Shown here: positions 1 through 5,661 of the stretch, piece after piece
How the letters are laid out: each line of letters opens with the position of its first letter
How positions within the stretch are numbered: the first letter of the stretch is position 1
NCBI GenBank assembly: GCA_015492875.1
Contig: WGEI01000499.1
Coordinates: 1-5,833, forward strand
Origin: Anaerolineae bacterium
GTDB lineage: Bacteria; Chloroflexota; Anaerolineae; Aggregatilineales; Phototrophicaceae
Direction of reading: 5' to 3'
Length of the DNA stretch: 5,833 bases
The notes under the pieces: generated by a model
The model's database searches: none
The model's input: only the letters and a program-made list of their open reading frames with translations
Told to the model about the DNA's origin: nothing
Translations under genes and position numbers: made by a program

Positions 1-507
1 GTTATTATTGCTGACCAGCAACACCAACAAAGCGATAATGGGGCCAATGATGAACCCAAGACCGAAGGCCGCGCCAATTAACCCCAGCCCCTGCGCGCGC
101 GTCTTTTCCGAAGTCACATCGGTGAGGGCGGCTTGGGCGGCGGCAATATTCGCGCCACTGATGCCGTCGATAACCCGCGCCAATAAAATCATCCACAGCG
201 AGTTAGCAAACCCCAGCACGAGAAAGCCGATAAATGTGCCAATCTGGCTGATGAGGAGGATGGGTTTACGTCCGTAACGGTCGGAGAGGCCGCCCAGTAA
301 AGGGGCGCCAACGAACTGCATCAGCGGGTAGGCTGTAGCAACAACGCCAATTAAAAAGGCATTCGCACCAAAAGATGCGGCGTAGAGGTGTAATAATGGG
401 ATGATAATCGTCAAGCCGAGTATATCGACGAAAACGATAACGAAAACTGGTAAAACCCGCTTGAAGTCAAGGCGGTCTTCTGGAGGTGTAGTGGTTGGTT
501 GTGTCAT
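1..507 (-). CDS. MFS transporter, TetA/DHA1-like, N-terminal part (runs off left edge)
   Basis: This is a partial gene: 169 codons are open from the ATG at 507-505 to the first base of the window, so the C-terminal half lies outside. The protein is very probably a proton-coupled exporter of small molecules in the cytoplasmic membrane. TM1 carries the D-x-L-G-L-T-I-I-I-P signature (residues 28-37). It is followed by the MFS motif A, GGLSDRYGRKP (about 72-82), and by a motif-C-like GAAFGLGFIIGPIIA stretch (about 145-159), which marks antiporters. Its ATG overlaps the TGA of the upstream MFS gene as ATGA, with a GAGGA-like ribosome site at 517-521, so translation is probably coupled. By hand count 102 of 160 aligned residues (64%, no gaps) match that neighbour, so the two genes are a diverged tandem duplication. 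Family assignment is firm; the substrate is unknown. Confidence 0.93.
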   Translation of the reverse strand, partial: MTQPTTTPPEDRLDFKRVLPVFVIVFVDILGLTIIIPLLHLYAASFGANAFLIGVVATAYPLMQFVGAPLLGGLSDRYGRKPILLISQIGTFIGFLVLGFANSLWMILLARVIDGISGANIAAAQAALTDVTSEKTRAQGLGLIGAAFGLGFIIGPIIALLVLLVSNNN

Positions 508-1871
508 TCTTGTTCATCCTCAGCCTGTGATTTGAGGGCAAATACACTGACAAGAACTAGAGCCATAAGCGCCATCCCGCCATAAAGGAAGGGCGCACTA
601 GAGCCGTTCTGTTCGAACAAATAGCCGCCAACAATGGGCGATATCGCATTGGCACTACTGACAAGCGCGGCGCTCACCCCTAAAATGCCGCCAACTTCAT
701 CTATAGGCACGCGCTTGGTAATCAAACTATTGATTGACGGGCGCAAGACCGCCGCACCAACAGATAGCGGCACCATAGCTACAGCGAGCCATAAAACGCC
801 AGCAAGGCCGGTGTTCTCACCATCGGGAATATCGACGGCAATATCACGTGGGTTGAGCGTTTCGGCGCGGGTGGGTGCGCCAGCATGGGCTTGCTGGAGG
901 GCGAGGCGCATCCGCAACGGGCTATAGCCGGGGAGGGGTTGCTCTGGCGTGGTGGCGGTCATCAACAGGCCAACGCCCAACAACGCCAAACCGCCAAAAA
1001 TCACACGCCTATCGCCATAACGATTGCTCCAACGCCCGATATATCCCATCTGCACAGTGACCAGAATGAGGCCAACATAGATGAACAGCAGCGCGTTGCC
1101 CGTGCCACTAAAGCCCAACCTGTTCAAGGTAAAAACGCCGAGCAAACTTTCGAACGCAAAAAAGACGAACTGTTGGGCGAAGATGAGCACCAGCAAAATG
1201 GCGATGAGCGGATTGTTCAAGCCATGCCAGATACTGACGAAGGGGTTTAGTGAGCGCTGTGTTGGAGAGGTGTTATTGGCGTGCGTCTCTTTGAATAAAA
1301 TCAGGGTGAGCAAAATAGCCATGCCAGAATAAACCGCAGCAGAAGCGGCGGGTAGGGCATAGTTATCGCCACTAATTTCCAACGATAAAATGGCGATAAC
1401 TGGCCCCAAAATGAACGCCATGCCGAAGGCCGCGCCCGTCAACCCCAGCGCGCGGGTACGGTGGCGCTTCGGCGTGATGTCTGTCAAAGCGGCTTGGGCA
1501 ACGGCGATATTGCCGCCAGTGAAACCATCAATTGCCCGCGAGAGAAACACCATCCACAATGCGTTAGAAGCAGCTAATAAGATAAAGCCGATGAGTGTCC
1601 CTATTTGGCTTAAAAGCAAAATGGGCTTGCGGCCATAGCGGTCGGAAAGCCGCCCTAGCAGGGGCGCGCCAATGAATTGGCAAGCGGGATAGGTTGCCGC
1701 CAGAAGGCCGATGGTCGTCGCATCGGCCCCATAGCGAATGGCATAGATATGTAAGAGGGGCAGAATAATCGTCAACCCCAGCATATCGACAAAAACAATG
1801 GCGAAGATGGGCAGCACTTTGCCGAAATCTAGCCGCTCATCCTGCGCATTGGCAGCATCGCGCTCAGACAT
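504..1871 (-). CDS. MFS transporter, TetA/DHA1-like drug-efflux type
   Basis: A complete 455-residue, 12-helix MFS protein of the TetA-like DHA1 group, expected to exchange protons for a drug or other toxic compound across the cytoplasmic membrane. TM1 (about 19-42) carries D29 and the LGLTIILPLL run. Motif A is GRLSDRYGRKP at 73-83, a degenerate second copy (GRWSNRYGDRR) lies at 279-289 between TM8 and TM9, and a motif-C-like GPVIA lies at 156-160. It is longer than the roughly 400 residues of TetA because TM9 and TM10 are separated by a hydrophilic loop of about 45 residues (308-353) rich in Pro, Arg and Ala, predicted to face outward. I recall similar loops in Chloroflexota relatives. It starts 6 bases after the four-helix protein and overlaps the next MFS gene by 4 bases. 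No strong ribosome site precedes its ATG, which fits translational coupling. Substrate unknown. Confidence 0.95.
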   Translation of the reverse strand: MSERDAANAQDERLDFGKVLPIFAIVFVDMLGLTIILPLLHIYAIRYGADATTIGLLAATYPACQFIGAPLLGRLSDRYGRKPILLLSQIGTLIGFILLAASNALWMVFLSRAIDGFTGGNIAVAQAALTDITPKRHRTRALGLTGAAFGMAFILGPVIAILSLEISGDNYALPAASAAVYSGMAILLTLILFKETHANNTSPTQRSLNPFVSIWHGLNNPLIAILLVLIFAQQFVFFAFESLLGVFTLNRLGFSGTGNALLFIYVGLILVTVQMGYIGRWSNRYGDRRVIFGGLALLGVGLLMTATTPEQPLPGYSPLRMRLALQQAHAGAPTRAETLNPRDIAVDIPDGENTGLAGVLWLAVAMVPLSVGAAVLRPSINSLITKRVPIDEVGGILGVSAALVSSANAISPIVGGYLFEQNGSSAPFLYGGMALMALVLVSVFALKSQAEDEQE

Positions 1872-1877
1872 ATGCCG

Positions 1878-2276
1878 TTAGACCTGTCCACTCCACCCCT
1901 GTGGCAGGCGCGCAACGCCAACATAAACCAGCACTAGCACCGCTATGACAATGAGCAGGCTAGTGCGATAGCGCACTGCATCAGGCGCATTTTTCCAGCG
2001 CATGTGCATATGTGAAACGGCGACGGCGATAGTCATCGTCAGGGCGTGTTCCCAACGATAGCCAACGCCGAAAGAATTCAGCGCCAGAAAGAGAATTAAA
2101 CCTAATACCCATTGCACAGTTGTCAAACCGCTGAAGGCAATCATCAAGCGGTAGGTCAATTGGTCATAAGCAGATTTTTGTACGAGACCAAGAACGAGTT
2201 TAAGCAAGGCCAAAATGGTGATGAGCACCACCAGCCAACGGACGCCGGAATGTAAACCAAAGAGGAAGTCCTGCAT
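1878..2276 (-). CDS. Small four-helix membrane protein, conserved, function unknown
   Basis: A 132-residue integral membrane protein with four predicted helices at about 12-32, 43-66, 76-92 and 104-122. Histidines occur at H9 (LHSGVRW, just before TM1), H77 (RWEHALTM), H89 and H91. Proteins with this LHSGxRW start and RWEHAxTM motif are, as I recall, found in Chloroflexota and Bacteroidota and are sometimes loosely labelled cytochrome b-like. Heme binding is possible from the helix-borne histidines but is not shown here. The gene sits 29 bases after padR and 6 bases before the MFS gene, so it is almost certainly cotranscribed with them. An AGGAGA ribosome site at 2285-2290 lies about 8 bases before its ATG. 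It could be an accessory to the exporters or a housekeeping membrane protein caught in the operon. That it is a real gene is well supported; its role is not. Confidence 0.85.
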   Translation of the reverse strand: MQDFLFGLHSGVRWLVVLITILALLKLVLGLVQKSAYDQLTYRLMIAFSGLTTVQWVLGLILFLALNSFGVGYRWEHALTMTIAVAVSHMHMRWKNAPDAVRYRTSLLIVIAVLVLVYVGVARLPQGWSGQV

Positions 2277-2305
2277 TACACATTTCTCCTATCAGATAAC
2301 GGTCA

Positions 2306-2818
2306 TTACACGCCTTCTAAACGTGTTAACAAATCAGTGAGCCATGATAATTCGAACTGTAAGAAACGCATATGATGTTCCAACACCCACTGCGGCGCAC
2401 CTTCATGTTTTGGGGCGTTGGCCTCTAGATGATTTAAGCGCTCTGTTACAGCTTGATAGCGTTGCTGGAGTAGTGCGCGTGCTTCGGCGGCATCGAGCAC
2501 ATCGAGAAAGGCCAGACCAATATCGCCAGTAAAGTAAACTGGCTGTAACTGCGACAGATTTTCGCGCAGCAACTTTTGGAAGGCCGCCTCGCCCGCTTCG
2601 GTCAGGCTATAGATACGGCGTGGCGGATAGTTGCTATCACTATCATCATCCTTTTGCTCAATCCAGCCCCGTTCTACCATCTTATCTAGCAAATAGTAGG
2701 CGGTGGCCTTTTTAAGGTTGGTACAGGATGCCATATATTTGTTGATGAAATCGTGCAGGTGATAGCCGTAGTTATCGCCCCGCCGCAGCAAGCCCAAGAG
2801 TAAAAGTTCGCGTTCCAT
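2306..2818 (-). CDS. PadR-family transcriptional regulator
   Basis: A 170-residue cytoplasmic DNA-binding protein. The N-terminal winged helix-turn-helix spans about residues 1-90: the MERELLLLGLL first helix, the Y17-G18-Y19 hallmark, a recognition helix around ATAYYLLDKMVERGWI (38-53), and a wing ending in RRIYSLTEAGE (67-77). A C-terminal helical part follows (about 105-165), the dimerisation region typical of two-domain PadR proteins. Known relatives (PadR, LmrR) are usually repressors released by aromatic acids or drugs, and often control a neighbouring exporter. Here the gene is first in an operon with two MFS exporters, so ligand-induced derepression of efflux is the natural inference. 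Its promoter lies at 2855-2882, with a perfect palindrome over the start site. The ATG at 2818 is chosen because it gives the usual family N-terminus; the ribosome site is weak (GGGC). The nearby ATG in the CATATG is out of frame. Confidence 0.94.
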   Translation of the reverse strand: MERELLLLGLLRRGDNYGYHLHDFINKYMASCTNLKKATAYYLLDKMVERGWIEQKDDDSDSNYPPRRIYSLTEAGEAAFQKLLRENLSQLQPVYFTGDIGLAFLDVLDAAEARALLQQRYQAVTERLNHLEANAPKHEGAPQWVLEHHMRFLQFELSWLTDLLTRLEGV

Positions 2819-2836
2819 AAGCCCATATGGTCAGTT

Positions 2837-2848
2837 TTGACTAGTCAA
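2837..2848. promoter_or_regulatory. Candidate PadR operator (perfect 12-bp palindrome)
   Basis: TTGACTAGTCAA is a perfect dyad. It starts six bases downstream of the padR -10 box and therefore covers the expected transcription start. A third half-site, GTCA at 2830-2833, lies next to it, giving the order GTCA, TGAC, GTCA. The position fits autorepression by the adjacent PadR protein. Binding is inferred; the sequence differs from the ATGT-N8-ACAT site known for classical PadR. Confidence 0.55.
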
Positions 2849-2854
2849 TTTTGT

Positions 2855-2882
2855 ATTATAAAGCTGCAATGTGGGGCGTCAA
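2855..2882 (-). promoter_or_regulatory. Sigma70-type promoter of the padR-MFS operon
   Basis: Read on the minus strand, TTGACG (2877-2882) and a perfect TATAAT (2855-2860) are separated by 16 bases, which is 11 of 12 matches to the consensus. Transcription would begin near 2848, leaving a leader of about 30 bases before the padR ATG. No other strong promoter is seen between the genes of the operon. Confidence 0.7.
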
Positions 2883-2930
2883 GGGTGCATAATATTCTGA
2901 AGGCAGGTATCAACAAAGAAGAAAATTCTA

Positions 2931-2939
2931 TGCTATGAT
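2931..2939 (+). promoter_or_regulatory. Candidate extended -10 promoter of the dtxR-type gene
   Basis: TGCTATGAT fits the extended -10 pattern TGnTATAAT with one mismatch. No good -35 box lies upstream, as is usual for this promoter type. Transcription would start near 2946, about 30 bases before the ATG. A second TATGAT at 2949-2954 is an alternative but would leave a very short leader. Confidence 0.4.
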
Positions 2940-2949
2940 TATTGAGATT

Positions 2950-2963
2950 ATGATACACATCAT
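2950..2963. promoter_or_regulatory. Small inverted repeat in the dtxR-type leader
   Basis: ATGAT (2950-2954) and ATCAT (2959-2963) form a dyad around ACAC, between the putative start site and the ribosome site of the metal regulator gene. It could be half of an autoregulatory operator. The arms are only five bases long and A/T-rich, so chance is a real alternative. Confidence 0.25.
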
Positions 2964-2975
2964 GGAAAGGAAACC

Positions 2976-3650
2976 ATGCCGAACCATCTTGCTGCGGGCG
3001 ATTCAAAATCGGTCGATGATTTCTTAAAAGCGATTTGGGTTTTACAGCAATCTGGCGAGCGCGTCTCTACAAATGCACTAGCAGAGCGACTGGGCGTTAA
3101 AGCGCCTTCGGTGACCGATATGGCGCGCCGTATGGTGGATGCTGGTTTGGTGGATTATGTGCGTTATAAGGGCGTGATGTTGACGCCAGCGGGCGAAGAA
3201 ATTGCCCTAAAAATCATCCGTCGCCATCGCTTGCTAGAGTTATATCTGGTGGAAGAGCTGGGCTACAACTTACACGAGGTTCATGAAGAGGCCGATAACT
3301 TAGAGCATGCGGTGAGCGACCGCTTCATTGCGGCAATAGCCGCCAAGCTGAACCACCCCACACTAGACCCGCATGGTGACCCTATTCCCAATAGCGACGG
3401 TACAATCGCCGCCAGAGAGCTTGTGCCACTCACAGAATTGCCAATAGGGACAGCGGCCAAAGTATCACGTTTGACGACCAGCGACCCACACATGCTCCAG
3501 CACATTTTAGACCGTGGCCTCAAGCTCGGCCAAACCATCGAAGTGACCCAACGCGACCCCTTTGCTGGCCCGCTCACGCTTAATCTCGAAGGAGAACAAG
3601 CTGTATTGGGGCATAACGTAGCGGGAGTTATTTGGGTAGAACAGCTATAA
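2976..3650 (+). CDS. DtxR/MntR-family metal-dependent transcriptional regulator
   Basis: A 224-residue three-domain regulator with the length of full DtxR. The winged helix-turn-helix is at about 12-72 (VSTNALAERLGVKAPSVTDMARRM), the dimerisation and metal domain at about 73-140, and an SH3/FeoA-like domain at about 150-224. Aligned by eye to DtxR, H84, E88 and H103 match its ancillary ligands H79, E83 and H98. D107, E110 and H111 match its primary-site C102, E105 and H106, and D15 matches M10. Carboxylates at the M10 and C102 positions resemble MntR, so Mn(II) sensing is a reasonable inference, though K18 replaces MntR E11. With metal bound, such proteins repress uptake genes; none is in this window. 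The ATG at 2976 follows a GGAAAGGA ribosome site (2964-2971). The gene diverges from padR and its stop lies one base from the convergent stop at 3652-3654. Family certain; metal uncertain. Confidence 0.96.
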   Translation: MPNHLAAGDSKSVDDFLKAIWVLQQSGERVSTNALAERLGVKAPSVTDMARRMVDAGLVDYVRYKGVMLTPAGEEIALKIIRRHRLLELYLVEELGYNLHEVHEEADNLEHAVSDRFIAAIAAKLNHPTLDPHGDPIPNSDGTIAARELVPLTELPIGTAAKVSRLTTSDPHMLQHILDRGLKLGQTIEVTQRDPFAGPLTLNLEGEQAVLGHNVAGVIWVEQL

Positions 3651-3651
3651 A

Positions 3652-4194
3652 CTAGACCGCCCCGGTGTTGATGCAACGGATGATAATGCCCGCTAACAGG
3701 GCAAAGCCCCACATATAGCTGCCCATTGCTGGCCGTTTTTCCGCCGTGATTTCTACAAAGATGAAAAAAGGCAATGCTAAAACCGTCGCCGCGCCATAAA
3801 TCACGTGGACATCTTCTGCCGGGCGCAACCCTTGTAAAAACATCATCCCGCCAATGAGCGCCTCGAAGAGCATCACCCCGACCATGATATACACCCCGCG
3901 CCGAAAATATGGCGTGACATCGGCATGGCGAGCAAGGCCAATATAGAGGGCGAGGATGAAAAGCGCCGTAGAGACAAGCAGCGTGTAGCGGCTCAAATGA
4001 AAATGCAGGTTTCGCAACAGTAAAATAAACGGTGGCGCGGGTGTCGTCGCCAGACTATCGATGATAACAAGAATGCAGAAGGCGACTGTGCCAATAATCA
4101 GCGCCTTATCCATAGGCCGAATAGAAATGAAGCCTATCTTGCCATTAAATTCAGCGATGCGTCGCGTGGCGCGTGGCGCTGTTTTTTTGCTCAT
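3652..4194 (-). CDS. Five-helix membrane protein, function unknown
   Basis: A 180-residue protein with a basic N-terminus (KKTAPRATRR) and about five hydrophobic segments near residues 31-48, 69-88, 100-120, 129-149 and 158-175. Possible functional residues are H64 and H66 (LHFHLSRY), H90, and the pattern DVHVIYG at 128-134, with IRCINTG near the end. A Leu/His-x-x-Tyr-Gly helix start and an R-x(3)-TG ending recall small uncharacterised membrane proteins of Chloroflexota, but I cannot name the family. I place the start at the ATG 4194-4192, which overlaps the TGA of the upstream gene as TGATG. An in-frame TTG one codon earlier is possible but less likely. It probably forms a two-gene operon with the seven-helix protein and may partner with it. 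It lacks any recognisable enzyme or transporter motif. Confidence 0.8.
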   Translation of the reverse strand: MSKKTAPRATRRIAEFNGKIGFISIRPMDKALIIGTVAFCILVIIDSLATTPAPPFILLLRNLHFHLSRYTLLVSTALFILALYIGLARHADVTPYFRRGVYIMVGVMLFEALIGGMMFLQGLRPAEDVHVIYGAATVLALPFFIFVEITAEKRPAMGSYMWGFALLAGIIIRCINTGAV

Positions 4195-4961
4195 CAATCA
4201 CTCGCCCCCACAGTTTTGATCACGCCCCTTGTCACTTTATCCCCACGCGTGGCATATAGAAAGCCGATGAATATCAAAATTGCGCCCATCATCTCGCCAA
4301 AGTATTTGAAAGATGGGTCGCCCAACCTGATGAGCGCACCACCAAACGCCGGGAACAAACCACCAGCCGCGATGAACAAATTGCCAATCATACGGTGGCG
4401 CATAACCTGCTTACGGCGGAAGGCGCGGGCGCTATAAATTGCGCCACCGACGAGCAACACCGTGCCCCAAATGTTCATAATGGGTGAAAAGAAGCGCACT
4501 GTACCGCGGGCACTACCACTCATAATGCCGGGCTGTACCAATTCGCCATTGGCATCGTAGACATCTCGATAAACCTCAGTCATATCAGCATTGAGATGCC
4601 AAGCATCGCCGTTGAAGGGTGTGAAGAACAGCGTCCATGGCAAGGTCATCAGCCCAACTAAAATGAGCGCCATTTGCATATTACGGGCGATATTGCCGCG
4701 GCGTATCAAGAGATAGGCCGTACCCTGCCCCAGCCACGGCGCCACCATCAACGCGCCGGACCAATACCACAGGCCGAAGAAAAAGGGCGACCAAGTGAAG
4801 CTCAAAATCACCTGACTGAATGTACCAAGAAAGTACATAACCAAGCCAATACCCCAAGCAAGCGTATAGTTGCGGCGGCCAACCCACCAGCGATAGAGGA
4901 CAATGGTGGCGAATATGCCGCTGATAATAGCTGAAACCATAGAAAGGATGAGCGATAACAT
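4194..4961 (-). CDS. Seven-helix membrane protein, function unknown
   Basis: A 255-residue integral membrane protein with seven likely helices at about 4-24, 33-55, 61-85, 95-115, 157-178, 191-211 and 219-237. A polar loop of about 40 residues (116-156, rich in Asp, Asn, Tyr) sits between helices 4 and 5. Distinct stretches are YTLAWGIGLVMYFLGTF (32-48), RxxR-type basic loops after helix 5 (RRKQVMRHR, 182-190) and WLGQGTAYLLIRRG in and after helix 3. No retinal lysine, rhomboid dyad or kinase motif is visible, so it is not an obvious rhodopsin, protease or sensor. The ATG at 4961 follows an AGAGGGG ribosome site (4969-4975) by 7 bases. It is the first gene of an operon with the overlapping five-helix gene and diverges from the 158-residue gene. 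I recall similar unnamed proteins in Chloroflexota and actinobacteria. Reality of the gene is well supported; function is open. Confidence 0.86.
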   Translation of the reverse strand: MLSLILSMVSAIISGIFATIVLYRWWVGRRNYTLAWGIGLVMYFLGTFSQVILSFTWSPFFFGLWYWSGALMVAPWLGQGTAYLLIRRGNIARNMQMALILVGLMTLPWTLFFTPFNGDAWHLNADMTEVYRDVYDANGELVQPGIMSGSARGTVRFFSPIMNIWGTVLLVGGAIYSARAFRRKQVMRHRMIGNLFIAAGGLFPAFGGALIRLGDPSFKYFGEMMGAILIFIGFLYATRGDKVTRGVIKTVGASD

Positions 4962-4992
4962 AAGTTTACCCCTCTGCTACTAAACTGCCCCT

Positions 4993-5001
4993 ATGATAGC
5001 A
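4993..5001 (-). promoter_or_regulatory. Candidate extended -10 promoter of the seven-helix gene operon
   Basis: On the minus strand TGCTATCAT fits TGnTATAAT with one mismatch. It lies about 32 bases before the ATG at 4961 and 18 bases before the ribosome site. No convincing -35 box is seen at 5016-5021, so the call rests on the extended -10 alone. Confidence 0.35.
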
Positions 5002-5085
5002 AAGCGGGCGCCAAAAATCCGTAGTGAGTCCACCTCAATGTCTGTATAGGAAAAATAAAAAAGGTGAAAATTTCTAACTCGTGAC

Positions 5086-5115
5086 CAGCAAATTCTCGGC
5101 ATAAAACAGCAAATT
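5086..5115 (+). repeat. Two direct copies of CAGCAAATT, 21 bp apart
   Basis: CAGCAAATT occurs at 5086-5094 and again at 5107-5115, exactly 21 bases apart, or two DNA turns. The copies bracket the putative -35 region of the 158-residue gene. Same-face spacing is what a dimeric or cooperative regulator would need, but two nine-base copies in A/T-rich DNA may also be chance. Confidence 0.45.
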
Positions 5116-5124
5116 ACGTATAAT
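5096..5124 (+). promoter_or_regulatory. Sigma70-type promoter of the 158-residue membrane protein gene
   Basis: A perfect TATAAT at 5119-5124 is preceded, with a 17-base spacer, by TCGGCA (5096-5101; four of six matches to TTGACA). Transcription would start near 5131, leaving a leader of about 29 bases that contains the AGAGGGGA ribosome site. Confidence 0.6.
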
Positions 5125-5136
5125 GATATTATCGTA
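5115..5136. promoter_or_regulatory. Imperfect palindrome overlapping the -10 box
   Basis: The arms TACG-(T)-ATAAT (5115-5124) and ATTAT-CGTA (5128-5136) are complementary over nine bases, apart from one extra T at 5119, around a GAT centre. The dyad covers the -10 box and the start site, the classic place for a repressor. No regulator can be assigned; the DtxR-type protein in this window is one candidate, but the site does not resemble known DtxR or MntR boxes. Confidence 0.4.
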
Positions 5137-5159
5137 TAGTGTAGAGGGGATAGCACAGC

Positions 5160-5636
5160 ATGAATACTCCGCAAAGTAGTACGCAAAACTCAACTTTAGC
5201 CGTCGTCACCGCTATTTACATGGTCATCCTTGGCATTGGCAGCTTCTGCCTGAACATTAGCCTGGTTGTTGGCGGGAGCATTCTAGGAGGCCTTGCTGGA
5301 GAGCTTCAATCTGTTGCTAGTGAAGCAGATGCTGAAGCAGCAGCAATCGCTTCGGAGGCTGCCGCTGTGGGCGGTTTTGCCACCATCTTAGGCATTCTTG
5401 GTCTCGTGCTGGCGATAGCTGCTCTTGTTGTTGGGGTTGGCCTTTTCATGCGCAAGCCATGGGCCTATATGGGCACGATTTATGTTTGTGCCGCGCTCAT
5501 TATCACATGGCTGCTCAGCGTGCTATTTGGCGGTGGGATAGGCATCGTCCAGATAATCTTCTTGATTATTAACGCGATAATCATCTTTTTGTTCTGGACG
5601 GACAAAGGCACAAAGCAGGCTTTTGGCCGCGCCTAA
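5160..5636 (+). CDS. Four-helix membrane protein with Ala/Glu-rich loop, function unknown
   Basis: A 158-residue integral membrane protein. A polar Ser/Thr/Gln-rich start (2-12) leads into TM1 (about 13-45, glycine-rich). A loop at about 49-70 is built almost only of Ala, Glu, Ser and Asp, with SEA repeated (54-56, 65-67). TM2 (72-96), a short FMRKPWAY turn (97-103), TM3 (101-123) and TM4 (126-146) follow, then a polar tail TDKGTKQAFGRA. The layout of TM2 to TM4, with a KPWA turn, recalls small membrane proteins of unknown function with consecutive short-loop helices, but I do not recognise a named family. The ATG at 5160 is supported by an AGAGGGGA ribosome site (5143-5150, 9 bases away) and a good promoter. 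The gene has its own terminator and is therefore probably monocistronic. It diverges from the seven-helix protein gene. Confidence 0.83.
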   Translation: MNTPQSSTQNSTLAVVTAIYMVILGIGSFCLNISLVVGGSILGGLAGELQSVASEADAEAAAIASEAAAVGGFATILGILGLVLAIAALVVGVGLFMRKPWAYMGTIYVCAALIITWLLSVLFGGGIGIVQIIFLIINAIIIFLFWTDKGTKQAFGRA

Positions 5637-5661
5637 TCAAAGCAGAAAATAGTTGAATAGG

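Noticed and set aside
8..277. Plus-strand open frame antisense to the left MFS gene, with a similar frame at 1390-1638 antisense to the other MFS gene
   Set aside because: The two resemble each other only because both lie opposite the same conserved MFS region. The sense frames have clear MFS motifs; the antisense frames have no ribosome site or domain.
885..1250. Plus-strand open frame of 121 codons inside the complete MFS gene
   Set aside because: It lies antisense to MFS helices 7-9 and the outer loop, and its product is highly polar with no recognisable domain.
3281..3712. Minus-strand open frame of 143 codons across the dtxR-type gene end
   Set aside because: It overlaps both a certain DtxR-family gene and the end of the five-helix gene, and its translation looks like antisense composition (Ser/Cys/Gly-rich, no domain).
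4195..4197. TTG start for the five-helix gene
   Set aside because: The next codon is ATG in the same frame and forms the common TGATG coupling overlap with the upstream stop.
4980..5186. Minus-strand open frame of 68 codons across the divergent promoter region
   Set aside because: It covers the promoter and the start of the 158-residue gene, lacks a ribosome site, and its product has no recognisable feature.
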